A DNA stretch of 64,000 nucleotides from Orbaceae bacterium lpD02 (GTDB lineage Bacteria; Pseudomonadota; Gammaproteobacteria; Enterobacterales; Orbaceae). The position numbers and the translations under genes were made by a program. The notes below the pieces were generated by a model that made no database searches, was not told the DNA's origin, and worked only from the letters and a program-made list of their open reading frames with translations. The DNA lies in assembly GCA_036251875.1 (NCBI GenBank), contig CP133960.1, positions 2,214,258-2,278,257 of the forward strand, written 5' to 3'. Of the stretch, positions 51,814-61,339 are shown in pieces; the first letter of the stretch is position 1; each line of letters opens with the position of its first letter.

Positions 51814-52925
51814 TGAAAAGAATTTATATGATCATCATGTTAATCACTTTAGCACTGTGCGTTAGCTTAGTGGTTAATTATATTTTGCTAGATAGAGATA
51901 TTGAGCAAAAAGGAGAAAAAGCTATGGATTATACAATTTACCCATCATCAATGCCAGAAAATGCGTTGTGGCGCATAGAACAAGCAAAGCAAATGAATGA
52001 GCGAGCCTATACTACAGTTTTTGATGCTATCGATGATGAGAATACGATGATAGAGCTAGTTAAACATGCTTGGCAATGGGATAAAAACGCTATGATGCAT
52101 TATTCTAGCATTAAAAGTAGAAAGGATATTCGCGGTGATAAACCAGATGATATGCTTTATTTCGATGAGTTTATGCAAAAATATCAAAGTAAGTTTTTAG
52201 ACGACAATGGTAATCGTTTAATTGAGCCTAGTATATTCAACCAACCAAATGCATGGAGTTATATGCGAGATAGTTTTGCTGAATTAAAATACCCTTACGC
52301 ATCTTATCGGATGGCATGGGTATGGGGTGGAGTGAGTGGATATGATAGTGATGGTATAGCTAGACCGTTAGAAGATAAAAATATTGAAAATTCAATTAAA
52401 TACCTAAATTATGCAATGGAAGGTGGATATCGTAAACATGAAATGTTGGCGACCTGGACACTATTTGCTATTCAATCTAATTTTAAAAATGAAAAACGAA
52501 CAGAGATTATCCCGTTAAGTGAATATCGCCCTTTATTGCCCAGTGAATGTTTAATTGTTGCAATTGATCACTACCAAATTGCAGCACAGCATAGCTCATT
52601 ATTTGGAATTTTACGGGTAGCAGAGGCCTATTTGTATGGCATTGGTCGTGAACAAAGCTGGGTTAAAGCCTATGCTTGGAGCCAATTGCTTGATTATGCT
52701 TATCAAAAATTAGTACAAAGAAATAGCCCGCTTGATTGGAAAAAATATGAAGGTGATATCATTATTCAATATAACTTACCATTGAGTAAAAGATTGGCAA
52801 GGACCTTAACTGACGCACAACAACTTGAAAGTAAAAAAATTTTTGGAGAGCTTAAGAATACAATTATCAGTTGGGATCATGAAATTTGGTCAGAAGGTAT
52901 TGATGATTTTTATCCAAAACCATAG
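51813..52925 (+). CDS. Membrane-anchored Sel1-repeat protein, putative immunity protein
   Basis: A 370-residue protein with an N-terminal hydrophobic helix (about residues 4-27) after two positive residues, predicting an inner-membrane anchor or signal sequence with the rest in the periplasm. Sel1-like helical repeats are visible, for example YASYRMAWVWGG...YLNYAMEGGY and LRVAEAYLYGIGREQSWVKA. Its ATG overlaps the effector stop (TAATG). Position and topology suggest that it neutralises the upstream toxin in the periplasm; Sel1-repeat immunity proteins are known for some T6SS toxins. No canonical lipobox is seen (LALC). It shares the AT-rich composition of its partner. Confidence 0.6.
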   Translation: MKRIYMIIMLITLALCVSLVVNYILLDRDIEQKGEKAMDYTIYPSSMPENALWRIEQAKQMNERAYTTVFDAIDDENTMIELVKHAWQWDKNAMMHYSSIKSRKDIRGDKPDDMLYFDEFMQKYQSKFLDDNGNRLIEPSIFNQPNAWSYMRDSFAELKYPYASYRMAWVWGGVSGYDSDGIARPLEDKNIENSIKYLNYAMEGGYRKHEMLATWTLFAIQSNFKNEKRTEIIPLSEYRPLLPSECLIVAIDHYQIAAQHSSLFGILRVAEAYLYGIGREQSWVKAYAWSQLLDYAYQKLVQRNSPLDWKKYEGDIIIQYNLPLSKRLARTLTDAQQLESKKIFGELKNTIISWDHEIWSEGIDDFYPKP

Positions 52926-53115
52926 CGAATATTGGTTATTAAAATATTAGGTAATTGCCATCATAAAATAAAGGTGCTCATAAGTAGAATTTCTCTTGCC
53001 TCAAACAGAGTCGGTCACAATGAAAAAGCACCATTTCAACTGTATTTACTAATAATTTTGAATGGCTATTTCAGATACTAAACAATGATAAAGATAATAG
53101 ATAAAGGAATACATA

Positions 53116-53382
53116 ATGGGTAGAAATGTAGTTAGACTTGGCGATCCTACCACTCATGGTGGTAAAGTGATCAGCGCTTCATCAAGTACGATTGTTGATG
53201 GCAAGGCGGTGGCATTGGTCGGCGATCTTGTCTCGTGCCCGCACGACGGTCATGGGGTTAATAAAATTATCGAGGGTTCGAGTACCTGTTATTCAGATGG
53301 TAAACCGGTGGTGCTCGATTATTCGTTGTGCGAATGTGGCTGTAAAGTGATGTCGACCATTACCTCTGCTGAAATGGAATAA
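53116..53382 (+). CDS. T6SS spike-tip PAAR protein
   Basis: PAAR proteins form the metal-bound conical tip on VgrG and sharpen the spike. The 88-residue product is a bare PAAR domain: NVVRLGDPTTHGGKVIS, VALVGDLVSCPHDGHGVNKI, and a C-terminal cysteine cluster CECGCKV. No effector domain is fused. It lies 190 bp after the putative immunity gene and 5 bp before the next T6SS gene; composition returns to that of the core genes here. Confidence 0.95.
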   Translation: MGRNVVRLGDPTTHGGKVISASSSTIVDGKAVALVGDLVSCPHDGHGVNKIIEGSSTCYSDGKPVVLDYSLCECGCKVMSTITSAEME

Positions 53383-53387
53383 TCAGT

Positions 53388-54512
53388 ATGTCGTGGCCTA
53401 AACCTGAAATAATTTCATTAAATCCGCCTGATAAGCCTAGACGTTGGTTTTGGATCGCGCTATTTGCGGCGTTTTTTATTATTACCACGCTATTTTTAAT
53501 CGCAAGTTGGGGGGATAATGATTACTTCTCCTCACTCTCTTTTTGGCTAATTGCAATTGTGGTGCCGTTTGTTTTTGGCAGCGTGGCCTTAAGTATTCGC
53601 TTTTATCTGTATGGCTTGGCACAAGAACACTTTGACATTTGGCAACAAGAACAGCAGCAAATAGACGGCAACTGGCAAGAGTGGGCGATGTCGAGTGCCA
53701 GTATTATTGCCAGCTACTGGATAACCCCAAATGCACTGGACGAAACCGCGATTTTATGCAATCGAGTCGAGCTACCCATGCAATGTGATAAAGTGCTGGA
53801 GTTTGATGATAATAAACCTGATCATGAACACTATTTTGATGAGCTATTTTATCGGTTTGTTGAGCCGATAAATAAACTACCGGATAACACCCCGATCGCC
53901 ATTACCGTATACTCCTCGTCGCAATCATATACTGCCCTTGATAATACGATTGAGGCCATCTATCGACGCCACAAAATAAATAAACCTTATTCGCTTACTC
54001 ATCAAACGAGCGCTTATGCCCAACTAGAGCAAATTACCGACGTGATCGATACCCCGCAGCGGGCAGTGCAACTTATTATTGTTAATAACTTGCAATCAAA
54101 AGGCTCGGCATTTTTAGCCGCCTTATTATTAGCCGATAAGCAATTTGAGGCCGATGCGGATCAGCTGCTGGTTGAGTCCAACCTTTTACGCCCCATGGTG
54201 AGCGATAATATTGCGGCAGCAACCCAACAAATGGCCGAAATGCAGCCTGGGCTGGCGGGTGTTGCACAGTTGTGGTATGCCAATGTAGATAAAGCCAAGC
54301 AAATTGAAATAGCGAAAGGCTTGTCTGACCATGGCGTTTCACCCGATGGGATTAATGCTTTAGATAGCCTTGCTGGCCAACAAACCGATTTAGCCTATTG
54401 GTCATTATTGGCGTTAGGCAATAAACTAGTCAAACAATCGCAGCAAGACATATTACTCGTGACAAGCAGTCAAGGGCAATATCTATTTTCTGTTTTGACG
54501 CGCGCAGATTGA
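53388..54512 (+). CDS. T6SS-cluster membrane protein, two transmembrane helices, function unknown
   Basis: A 374-residue protein with two N-terminal membrane helices (about 20-40 and 51-72) and a long soluble C-terminal domain. The short loop between helices is probably periplasmic and the C-terminal part cytoplasmic. It follows PAAR by 5 bp and precedes tssM by 10 bp, so it is translated with the membrane complex. I do not recognise a domain. Genes of this kind occupy the same slot between PAAR and tssM in enterobacterial T6SS clusters; an accessory role for TssM or loading is a guess. Confidence 0.8.
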   Translation: MSWPKPEIISLNPPDKPRRWFWIALFAAFFIITTLFLIASWGDNDYFSSLSFWLIAIVVPFVFGSVALSIRFYLYGLAQEHFDIWQQEQQQIDGNWQEWAMSSASIIASYWITPNALDETAILCNRVELPMQCDKVLEFDDNKPDHEHYFDELFYRFVEPINKLPDNTPIAITVYSSSQSYTALDNTIEAIYRRHKINKPYSLTHQTSAYAQLEQITDVIDTPQRAVQLIIVNNLQSKGSAFLAALLLADKQFEADADQLLVESNLLRPMVSDNIAAATQQMAEMQPGLAGVAQLWYANVDKAKQIEIAKGLSDHGVSPDGINALDSLAGQQTDLAYWSLLALGNKLVKQSQQDILLVTSSQGQYLFSVLTRAD

Positions 54513-54522
54513 GGATAACGAC

Positions 54523-57500
54523 ATGAAGAATAAATGGAAAATTTTAGGGTTAGTTTTTATTACGTTATTTTGTGCTGTCATTTTTGCCACTGTTCTTGTG
54601 ATGTGGGGTGAGACGTTAGGGTATAGTTCATTGGGGCAAAAAATAGCGATTTGGCTACAAGGGATGCTATTACTGCTTGCACTGCTGCTTACGCCAACGA
54701 TTATTACCAATAGCCGTAAACTGTGGGCAAAAGATAAAGCCACTAGCGAATCATTAAATCCAGCAGCCAAAAAGCGCTTGGCGAAACCGCTGCTGTTTGC
54801 TGAATTTGTGGCGATTAAAAGCTTATTGCATCGGCACTATGGGTTTTTTTGGCGCCACCGCGTGACCAAATGTTTGGTACTAGGCACCCGTGACGATAGC
54901 GAACATTTAATACCCAATCTAACCACCGAGCGTTGGCAAACTAGCAATAACCTATTAATGGTATATGGCGGTGATTGTCACGAAGCGTTAAATGATGGTT
55001 GGTTGGTCGCCTTAAAAAAAACGTTTGGTCGTCTCCCATTATTACGCCACAAACCGCTCGATGCCATTATTTGGTTATTACCGCGCAATTACTTAACCTT
55101 AAATCGCAGTCAGCAAGCCTTACTTGAAAAAAGCATTATGCAAATTCAAGCGCGCAATAAATTAGTCGGCTGGCAACCGCCTATCTATTTAGTGAGCGCA
55201 CAGGCAAGTAGCTGGTCGCAAGCGGGTCGAGTCGAGCAAGGCGTGGGGATATTATTTAATAGTTTAACTAGCGCGACCTTAAACAATGTTGATGCTCAAA
55301 TCGAGCAATTAGCCAATCAGTGCTGCCAATTAGGTAGCCAGCAAGTCACTAAAGATAATCGTTATGCCTTTTTACTGCAATTAAGCCAAAATCTGCAACT
55401 ACGCGATAAACCACTGATTAAACAGTGGCTGGCTAAATGGTTATCGCTACCAAAATCGCTGATGCCGCGCGGCTTGCTGTTTAGTCCTCCCGCGACCAAT
55501 GACCTGAGTGCCGATGAGCAACGCTATCTACCAGAACATAATTTAGCCAATAGCCCGACGTGGCAAGCGATTGAGCTTGATACTAAACAACAACCCGGTA
55601 AGCGTGAAGGCGTAGACTGGGCGACGTTATGTTGGTCTATCATTATTGCAGTGATGCTTATTACCTGCGCTGGCGTATTGAGTTCATATTATAATAATCG
55701 GGCATTAATTAACCATAGCAGTGAATTAGTTGACCAGTTACAACAACAGCAAAATGGCACCTATTCTGCGCGCTTGCAAGCACAATACGCGCTGCAACTG
55801 CAATTGGAACAGTTGATCTACCGTCAACAGCAAGGTGTGCCGATCGGCTATCGCTTTGGTCTGAGCCATAATACACCGTTACTCGATACACTTTGGCATC
55901 ATTATTTAACTGCCAATGATCGCAATATTGCCCAACCATTTTTTAATTGGCAAACTAACTACTTAAATCAGTTAACCGCTATGTCACCGGCCGATCCAAA
56001 TCGCGTAAGCTTAGTGAATAATGGTCATCAGGTCTTAAAAGCCTATTTAATGCTGACCCGGCCAGATAAAACCGATCCCAAGTATTTGGGCGAGTTTGCC
56101 GGCAAGATGTGGGCGGCTCCCGCTGGCATTAGTGCTGGCGAGTGGCAAAAGTTAATGCCGGAGCTGATCACCTTTTGGAGCCAAAGCTTAATTGAACACC
56201 CGAGCTGGGCCAAAGCAAGCTCAGATCTATTGGTCAAAGATGTCCGGCAGATTTTAATCAACCAAATTGGGGTTAGAAACGCTGAAAATACAATTTACCA
56301 AGCCATTTTACAACGCGCAGGGCAAAACTATTCCGATATGACGTTAGTTAAGCTACTCGGTGATATTGATAGTCGTACGCTGTTTTCTTCGACGGATGAA
56401 GTGTCTGGTGTTTTTACCCGCAAAGCATTTGAGGATGTGGTTAAAAGCGAAATTGCCAATGCGGCTAAATTAAGGCAAGAGCAAATTGACTGGGTATTAA
56501 GCGATGGTTCATCTTCGGTAACCAGTTCGGTCTCACCCGATTCGCTGCGTCAACGCTTAACCGATCGCTATTTTAGTGACTATAGCGCAGCGTGGTTGCT
56601 ATTTTTGAACAATATTCAGTGGCGACAAGCAGATAATGTTGCCGATGTGATTGAGCAGCTAACCTTGATGTCTGATGTGCGGCAATCGCCATTACTGGCA
56701 CTTATGAATGCGGTTAAGTATCAAGCGGAAGTGGCCTACAGCGGCGGGGGGATTTCGGATAACTTAATCCGCTCGGCACAAGAGTTGGTCAAGGATAAAA
56801 ATCCAGCCAGTTTAAATGCTAAAGTTGAGGCATCGGGACCGTTAACGCCAACCTTTGGCCCATTGTTGAACTTGATGAATGCCAGCAATAACAGTAATGA
56901 TCTGGGGTTACAAACGTATTTGCTGCGTGTGACTCAAGTGCGCTTAAAGTTACAAAATATTACCAGCAGTGCTAACCCACAAGCGATGGCAAAACAGCTG
57001 GCTAAAAGCGTGTTCCAAGGGACATCGGTTGATTTAACCGAAACCCGTGATTACGGTAATTTGATTGCGGCCAATTTAGGCGAAGAGTGGTCAGGCCTTG
57101 GTTATAGCTTATTTAAGCAACCGTTAGAGCAAGCGTGGCAGGTGATTTTAACTCCTGCAGCAAGAAGTTTTAATGATACTTGGCACAACCAAATTGCTTA
57201 TGAGTGGGAACGATCATTTGCTGGCCGCTACCCATTTAAAGAGTCAGAGAGCGATGCTTCATTTGCCGAGTTAGCGAGGTTTTTACGCCCTGGCTCGGGT
57301 ATTATTGACCAGTTTATCAGCACCGAACTCGGTGGCGTGTTAGAAAAACAGGGTGGCAAATGGGTGATTAATCCGGTCAATTCACAGGGCTTAACTTTTT
57401 CACCGCAGTTTATTGCCACGCTAGATCTGTTTAATTCGCTTTCGGCGCAGCTTTTTAGTAGTGGCGATGCCCAACTGGCATTCGATTTAATGGCGCGCAG

Positions 57501-57906
57501 TGGCTACAATGTTGCCCGCAGTGAGTTAATTATCAATAAGCAGAAGCTCGACTATTTTAATCAGATGTCGGTTTGGCAGCGTTTTAACTGGCCGGGCGAT
57601 GGCTACTTCCCTTATGCGCAATTAAGTTATAGCAGCGATCAATCTAGCTTGCAGCTCTATCAGTACTCCTTTGGTGATTGGGCGTGGTTGCGGCTATTGG
57701 AGTCGGCGGCGATTAAGCAAATTGATTCAAGCCGCTACGAATTGTTATGGCATACACCTGGCAGCCATGAGCTGAAATATATTTTACGCACTCAGTCAGG
57801 CGATGGACCATTGGCACTACTTAAATTGCGTCAGTTTGCCTTACCTAAAACTGTTTTCGATATCGCTAAATCGGCTAGCCAAAGTCGTTTAGCTCATAAA
57901 TTATAA
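54523..57906 (+). CDS. tssM: T6SS membrane complex subunit TssM (IcmF family)
   Basis: TssM spans the inner membrane and reaches TssJ through its periplasmic part. Helices lie at about 6-28 and 41-62, a cytoplasmic region of about 300 residues follows, then a third helix at about 366-388 and a large periplasmic domain (IcmF-related around 470-790, C-terminal DUF1215/TssJ-binding region after 950). 1127 residues, typical. I see no Walker A motif in the cytoplasmic domain, where many TssM proteins have one; the stretch CLVLGTRDDSEHLIPNL sits in its place. Confidence 0.95.
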   Translation: MKNKWKILGLVFITLFCAVIFATVLVMWGETLGYSSLGQKIAIWLQGMLLLLALLLTPTIITNSRKLWAKDKATSESLNPAAKKRLAKPLLFAEFVAIKSLLHRHYGFFWRHRVTKCLVLGTRDDSEHLIPNLTTERWQTSNNLLMVYGGDCHEALNDGWLVALKKTFGRLPLLRHKPLDAIIWLLPRNYLTLNRSQQALLEKSIMQIQARNKLVGWQPPIYLVSAQASSWSQAGRVEQGVGILFNSLTSATLNNVDAQIEQLANQCCQLGSQQVTKDNRYAFLLQLSQNLQLRDKPLIKQWLAKWLSLPKSLMPRGLLFSPPATNDLSADEQRYLPEHNLANSPTWQAIELDTKQQPGKREGVDWATLCWSIIIAVMLITCAGVLSSYYNNRALINHSSELVDQLQQQQNGTYSARLQAQYALQLQLEQLIYRQQQGVPIGYRFGLSHNTPLLDTLWHHYLTANDRNIAQPFFNWQTNYLNQLTAMSPADPNRVSLVNNGHQVLKAYLMLTRPDKTDPKYLGEFAGKMWAAPAGISAGEWQKLMPELITFWSQSLIEHPSWAKASSDLLVKDVRQILINQIGVRNAENTIYQAILQRAGQNYSDMTLVKLLGDIDSRTLFSSTDEVSGVFTRKAFEDVVKSEIANAAKLRQEQIDWVLSDGSSSVTSSVSPDSLRQRLTDRYFSDYSAAWLLFLNNIQWRQADNVADVIEQLTLMSDVRQSPLLALMNAVKYQAEVAYSGGGISDNLIRSAQELVKDKNPASLNAKVEASGPLTPTFGPLLNLMNASNNSNDLGLQTYLLRVTQVRLKLQNITSSANPQAMAKQLAKSVFQGTSVDLTETRDYGNLIAANLGEEWSGLGYSLFKQPLEQAWQVILTPAARSFNDTWHNQIAYEWERSFAGRYPFKESESDASFAELARFLRPGSGIIDQFISTELGGVLEKQGGKWVINPVNSQGLTFSPQFIATLDLFNSLSAQLFSSGDAQLAFDLMARSGYNVARSELIINKQKLDYFNQMSVWQRFNWPGDGYFPYAQLSYSSDQSSLQLYQYSFGDWAWLRLLESAAIKQIDSSRYELLWHTPGSHELKYILRTQSGDGPLALLKLRQFALPKTVFDIAKSASQSRLAHKL

Positions 57907-57923
57907 AAATGATAGGATAAGCA

Positions 57924-59531
57924 ATGCTCAGTCAATTATTGAGTCTATTTTTTAGTAAACAAGATCCGCTGCAGACCATTCGTGCGCGTTTAACCAGCAA
58001 TTGGGCAGATTGGCTTGCGCCGATTAATCCCGCTAAGCCGGTCGGTGACGATCTCACTTATCATGATATCTTTCAAGAAATTAAAGAAGAAGTCGCTAAG
58101 TTATCAGGGGTTGATTATCCGTTAATTATTAGTACCAGTGAAACGATCCTTAAGCAGCATAGCAAGGATGTTCGCGTGGTAACCTATTACTGTTTAGCGC
58201 GGTTGCAAATCGATGGCGTGGCTGGCTTTGCTGATGGTTTAGAGCTGCTGGCTGGTTTGTTAGATAAATTTGGTGCATCACTCTATCCCTCGCGTGGGCA
58301 TGTGCGTAAAAATGCAATTGAGTGGTTAGCCAATGCTAAATTTACCGATGCGCTAAATAAGTTGCAACCGATCGACCAAGACAGCTTATCACGCATTGTG
58401 GCCGCATTAAATTTAATCGATTGTTGCAATAAAAGCGCATTTGCTAGCGAAGATCCGAGTCAAACTGGGAAAATCCCCGATCTTGATGGCTTAATTCGTT
58501 TTTTTGCCACAGGCTTAAAGCAGCCAATTAAGAGCCAGAGCAGTCAAAAAGCCGATGCGGCAACCCAAGCACCTTTTAACCGTGAAGAGCCGAACAGAGT
58601 CGAAGATGCTGCGATTCGTTCGCAGCGTGATCTCCTTGATCAAGCACGTAAAATAGCCGCATTTTTACGCGAAAAGCCTGATGGCTATTTAGCTGCTGGG
58701 CGTTTTTTACGCGCTATACGTTGGGACACCGTTAATCATTTACCGCCAGTGGATAGCCGCGGTCGAACGCGCTTACCGGCGCCGCGTGCCGAGTTAAAAC
58801 AGAATATTAGTCGCTTGATTATTCAGCAGCAATGGCATGAGTTATTTGAGCGCGTCGAGGCGGCATTTATGGAAAATGCTAACCATTTTTGGTTTGATTT
58901 ACAGCGCGCCGCCGTGCTGGCGTTACAAAAAATGGGTGAACCTTATCAAAGTTGGGCTGAAATTTATTTAACGGACATTGGATTAGTGCTCGAGCGGTTA
59001 AAAGGTATTGAGCGCTTAACGTTTGATAATGGGACGCCATTTGCCGATGACGATACGCTACACTGGATTGCAACTACTGCAACCATCCATCATTTAGATG
59101 ACGATTCAACCCTGACGCCTATCGCGATTGCCAGCGAAAATGATTGGCATGAGATCGAACAGCAAGCAGTTGATTTAGCTAGCAGCGAAGGGATCGAAAA
59201 GGCCTTTTTTTGGTTGCAAAGTTTACCGACGATTCGCTTACCGAAGCAGCGCTATTTATTGCAGTATACTCAGGCTCGAATTGCCGAACAAAATGGTAAA
59301 ACCGATTTAGCGTTAAAACTCCTGATCGGTTTAGATGACCAGCAGGCAAGTTTGAATCTGCAAGCGTGGGAGCCGAGCTTAATTTTTGATATTAAGCAGC
59401 AGTTACTGCGTTTGCTTAAACAAAAGGCCCAGTTAAAAGAGATAAATAAGGCGCAACTTGCCGATGATATCGATCGCTTGCAGCATCAACTTATTCAGCT
59501 TGATGCCGCTCGCGCTTTGACATTAATTTAA
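57924..59531 (+). CDS. tssA: T6SS baseplate/sheath assembly protein TssA
   Basis: TssA primes tail tube and sheath polymerisation. The N-terminal ImpA_N domain (about residues 30-160) has PVGDDLTYHDIFQEIKEEVAKL and CLARLQIDGVAGFADGLELL. A long helical middle and C-terminal region follow, with VasJ/VasL-type content. 535 residues, the long form. It lies 17 bp after tssM with an AGGA ribosome site. Confidence 0.92.
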   Translation: MLSQLLSLFFSKQDPLQTIRARLTSNWADWLAPINPAKPVGDDLTYHDIFQEIKEEVAKLSGVDYPLIISTSETILKQHSKDVRVVTYYCLARLQIDGVAGFADGLELLAGLLDKFGASLYPSRGHVRKNAIEWLANAKFTDALNKLQPIDQDSLSRIVAALNLIDCCNKSAFASEDPSQTGKIPDLDGLIRFFATGLKQPIKSQSSQKADAATQAPFNREEPNRVEDAAIRSQRDLLDQARKIAAFLREKPDGYLAAGRFLRAIRWDTVNHLPPVDSRGRTRLPAPRAELKQNISRLIIQQQWHELFERVEAAFMENANHFWFDLQRAAVLALQKMGEPYQSWAEIYLTDIGLVLERLKGIERLTFDNGTPFADDDTLHWIATTATIHHLDDDSTLTPIAIASENDWHEIEQQAVDLASSEGIEKAFFWLQSLPTIRLPKQRYLLQYTQARIAEQNGKTDLALKLLIGLDDQQASLNLQAWEPSLIFDIKQQLLRLLKQKAQLKEINKAQLADDIDRLQHQLIQLDAARALTLI

Positions 59532-59575
59532 TACCAGCGTGTTTGGTAATATATGAATAACAATAGAGAGTGATA

Positions 59576-61339
59576 ATGGACGACTTAATCCAACGCTATT
59601 ATGAATCAGAAATGCGCTATCTGCGTGAAGCCGGTAAAGAGTTTGCTAAGGTTCACCCTGATCGCGCAAGCCAACTTAATTTAGATCGTGTTGGCGATCG
59701 CGATCCCTATGTTGAGCGCTTATTTGAAGGGTTTGCTTTTTTAATGGGACGGCTACGGCAAAAAATTGATGATGATTTGCCTGAGTTAACCGAAAGTTTA
59801 GTTACGCTATTATGGCCCCATTATTTGCGCTTAATTCCGTCATTATCGACAATCCAATTAACCCCTGATTATATGACGTTATCGCGGCAAGAGGTGATAC
59901 CGGCGGGGCTTACGATGCAAACTGAAGCGATTGGGGCGGCAAGTACGCACTGTAAATACCGCACAACTCAAGCGATAACCTTAAGGCCGATTGATATTAG
60001 CCAAGCTAAATTAACGGTTGGTAGCGATGGGCGTAGCATTATCACGTTACGGTTAAGTTTTAGCGAACTTGCCGATTTTGAGCAATTTGATTTGTCACAG
60101 CTACGGTTATACCTTAACGCCGATGGGCCAATTGCCAGTAGTTTACACTATGCGTTAACCAATCAAGTGGCCGCGATGTATTTACGTTACTCAACTGATG
60201 CCGAGAGCCGACAAGCATTTAATGGTAGCATTACGCCCGTGGGATTTGGGGCTGACGAGCGGTTATGGCTCAAGCCTGATAATGCCTTTGCCGGTTATCA
60301 ACTGCTGCTTGAGTATTTCACATTCCGCGAAAAGTTTATGTTTGTCGATCTCAACGGTCTGGATATCAAGCACGTCCCTTTGCACTGTCGCTACATCGAT
60401 ATTGAGTTAGTATTAAAAGAGAGCTGGCCAAGTGATATGCCATTTGACCATAGCAATATTTGCTTACACTGCTCGCCCGTGATTAATCTATTTGATTTAG
60501 AAGCCGATCCCGTGATTGTTAACCAATTACAAAGTGAGTATTTACTTAGGCCTTTACTGCGCCAAGATGGCCATGTTGAAATTTATTCGATTGAAAATGT
60601 TGAAGCCATCACGCGTAATGGCCGCTATAGCTATGTTCCGTTTACCAGCTTTAAACATCGGGGTGGCATGTTAAGGCACGATGCGCCTGAGCGCTATTAC
60701 CATACTCGGGTGCGCAAAGGCGCGTCTGGCTTGCACGATACTTGGCTAATTTTGGGTGGCAAAGTATGGGATAAAAGTGAACAGCTTGAGAGTGAGACAT
60801 TATCGCTACGCGTAACGGGAACTAACGGTATGTTGCCGCGTAAAGCGCTGCGCAATGCCCGCATTGATCAGCTATGTGGTGCTCAGGCTAACATTGCCAG
60901 CGTAAAGAATTTATCCGCGTTAACTCAGCCATGTTATCCACCAACCGAAGATCGCTTTCATTGGCGGGTATTATCGCATTTAGCGCCTAATTACTTGTCT
61001 TTGATGAACGCCGAGGTATTACGTGGCACACTGGCGCTATATGATTGGACCGATGATGAACTCAATCGCCGACGTTTAGATGGCATTGTTGATGTTTCGC
61101 ACCGGATGATCAAGCGGATTGAGCAGGGGATGTTACAGCGAGGGATTGAAATTGAGGTGACGCTGAATAGTTACCAATTCACCGGTGAAGGCGATGTGGC
61201 GCTATTTGGTGAATTATTACATCAATTTTTTGCTTTATATGCCGACGTTAATCTATTTACACAGTTAGTGTTAGTCATTTTACCAACAGGGAAAAAAATA
61301 ACGTGGAATCGCAGCAAGACATCACGACCAGCCCTTTAA
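59576..61339 (+). CDS. tssF: T6SS baseplate subunit TssF
   Basis: TssF forms the wedge of the baseplate with TssG, TssE and TssK. The family start MDDLIQRYYESEMRYLREAGKEFAKVHP is unmistakable, as is DPYVERLFEGFAFLMGRLRQKIDDDLPELTE. 587 residues. The ATG at 59576 is chosen over the GTG at 59570, with AGAGAG six bases upstream. Its 3' end overlaps the proposed tssG start by 37 bp. Confidence 0.96.
   Translation: MDDLIQRYYESEMRYLREAGKEFAKVHPDRASQLNLDRVGDRDPYVERLFEGFAFLMGRLRQKIDDDLPELTESLVTLLWPHYLRLIPSLSTIQLTPDYMTLSRQEVIPAGLTMQTEAIGAASTHCKYRTTQAITLRPIDISQAKLTVGSDGRSIITLRLSFSELADFEQFDLSQLRLYLNADGPIASSLHYALTNQVAAMYLRYSTDAESRQAFNGSITPVGFGADERLWLKPDNAFAGYQLLLEYFTFREKFMFVDLNGLDIKHVPLHCRYIDIELVLKESWPSDMPFDHSNICLHCSPVINLFDLEADPVIVNQLQSEYLLRPLLRQDGHVEIYSIENVEAITRNGRYSYVPFTSFKHRGGMLRHDAPERYYHTRVRKGASGLHDTWLILGGKVWDKSEQLESETLSLRVTGTNGMLPRKALRNARIDQLCGAQANIASVKNLSALTQPCYPPTEDRFHWRVLSHLAPNYLSLMNAEVLRGTLALYDWTDDELNRRRLDGIVDVSHRMIKRIEQGMLQRGIEIEVTLNSYQFTGEGDVALFGELLHQFFALYADVNLFTQLVLVILPTGKKITWNRSKTSRPAL

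Noticed and set aside
52972-53031. Inverted hexamers ggtgct / agcacc as an insertion-sequence remnant
   Set aside because: The repeats are only 6 bp, there is no transposase fragment and no flanking direct repeats are apparent.
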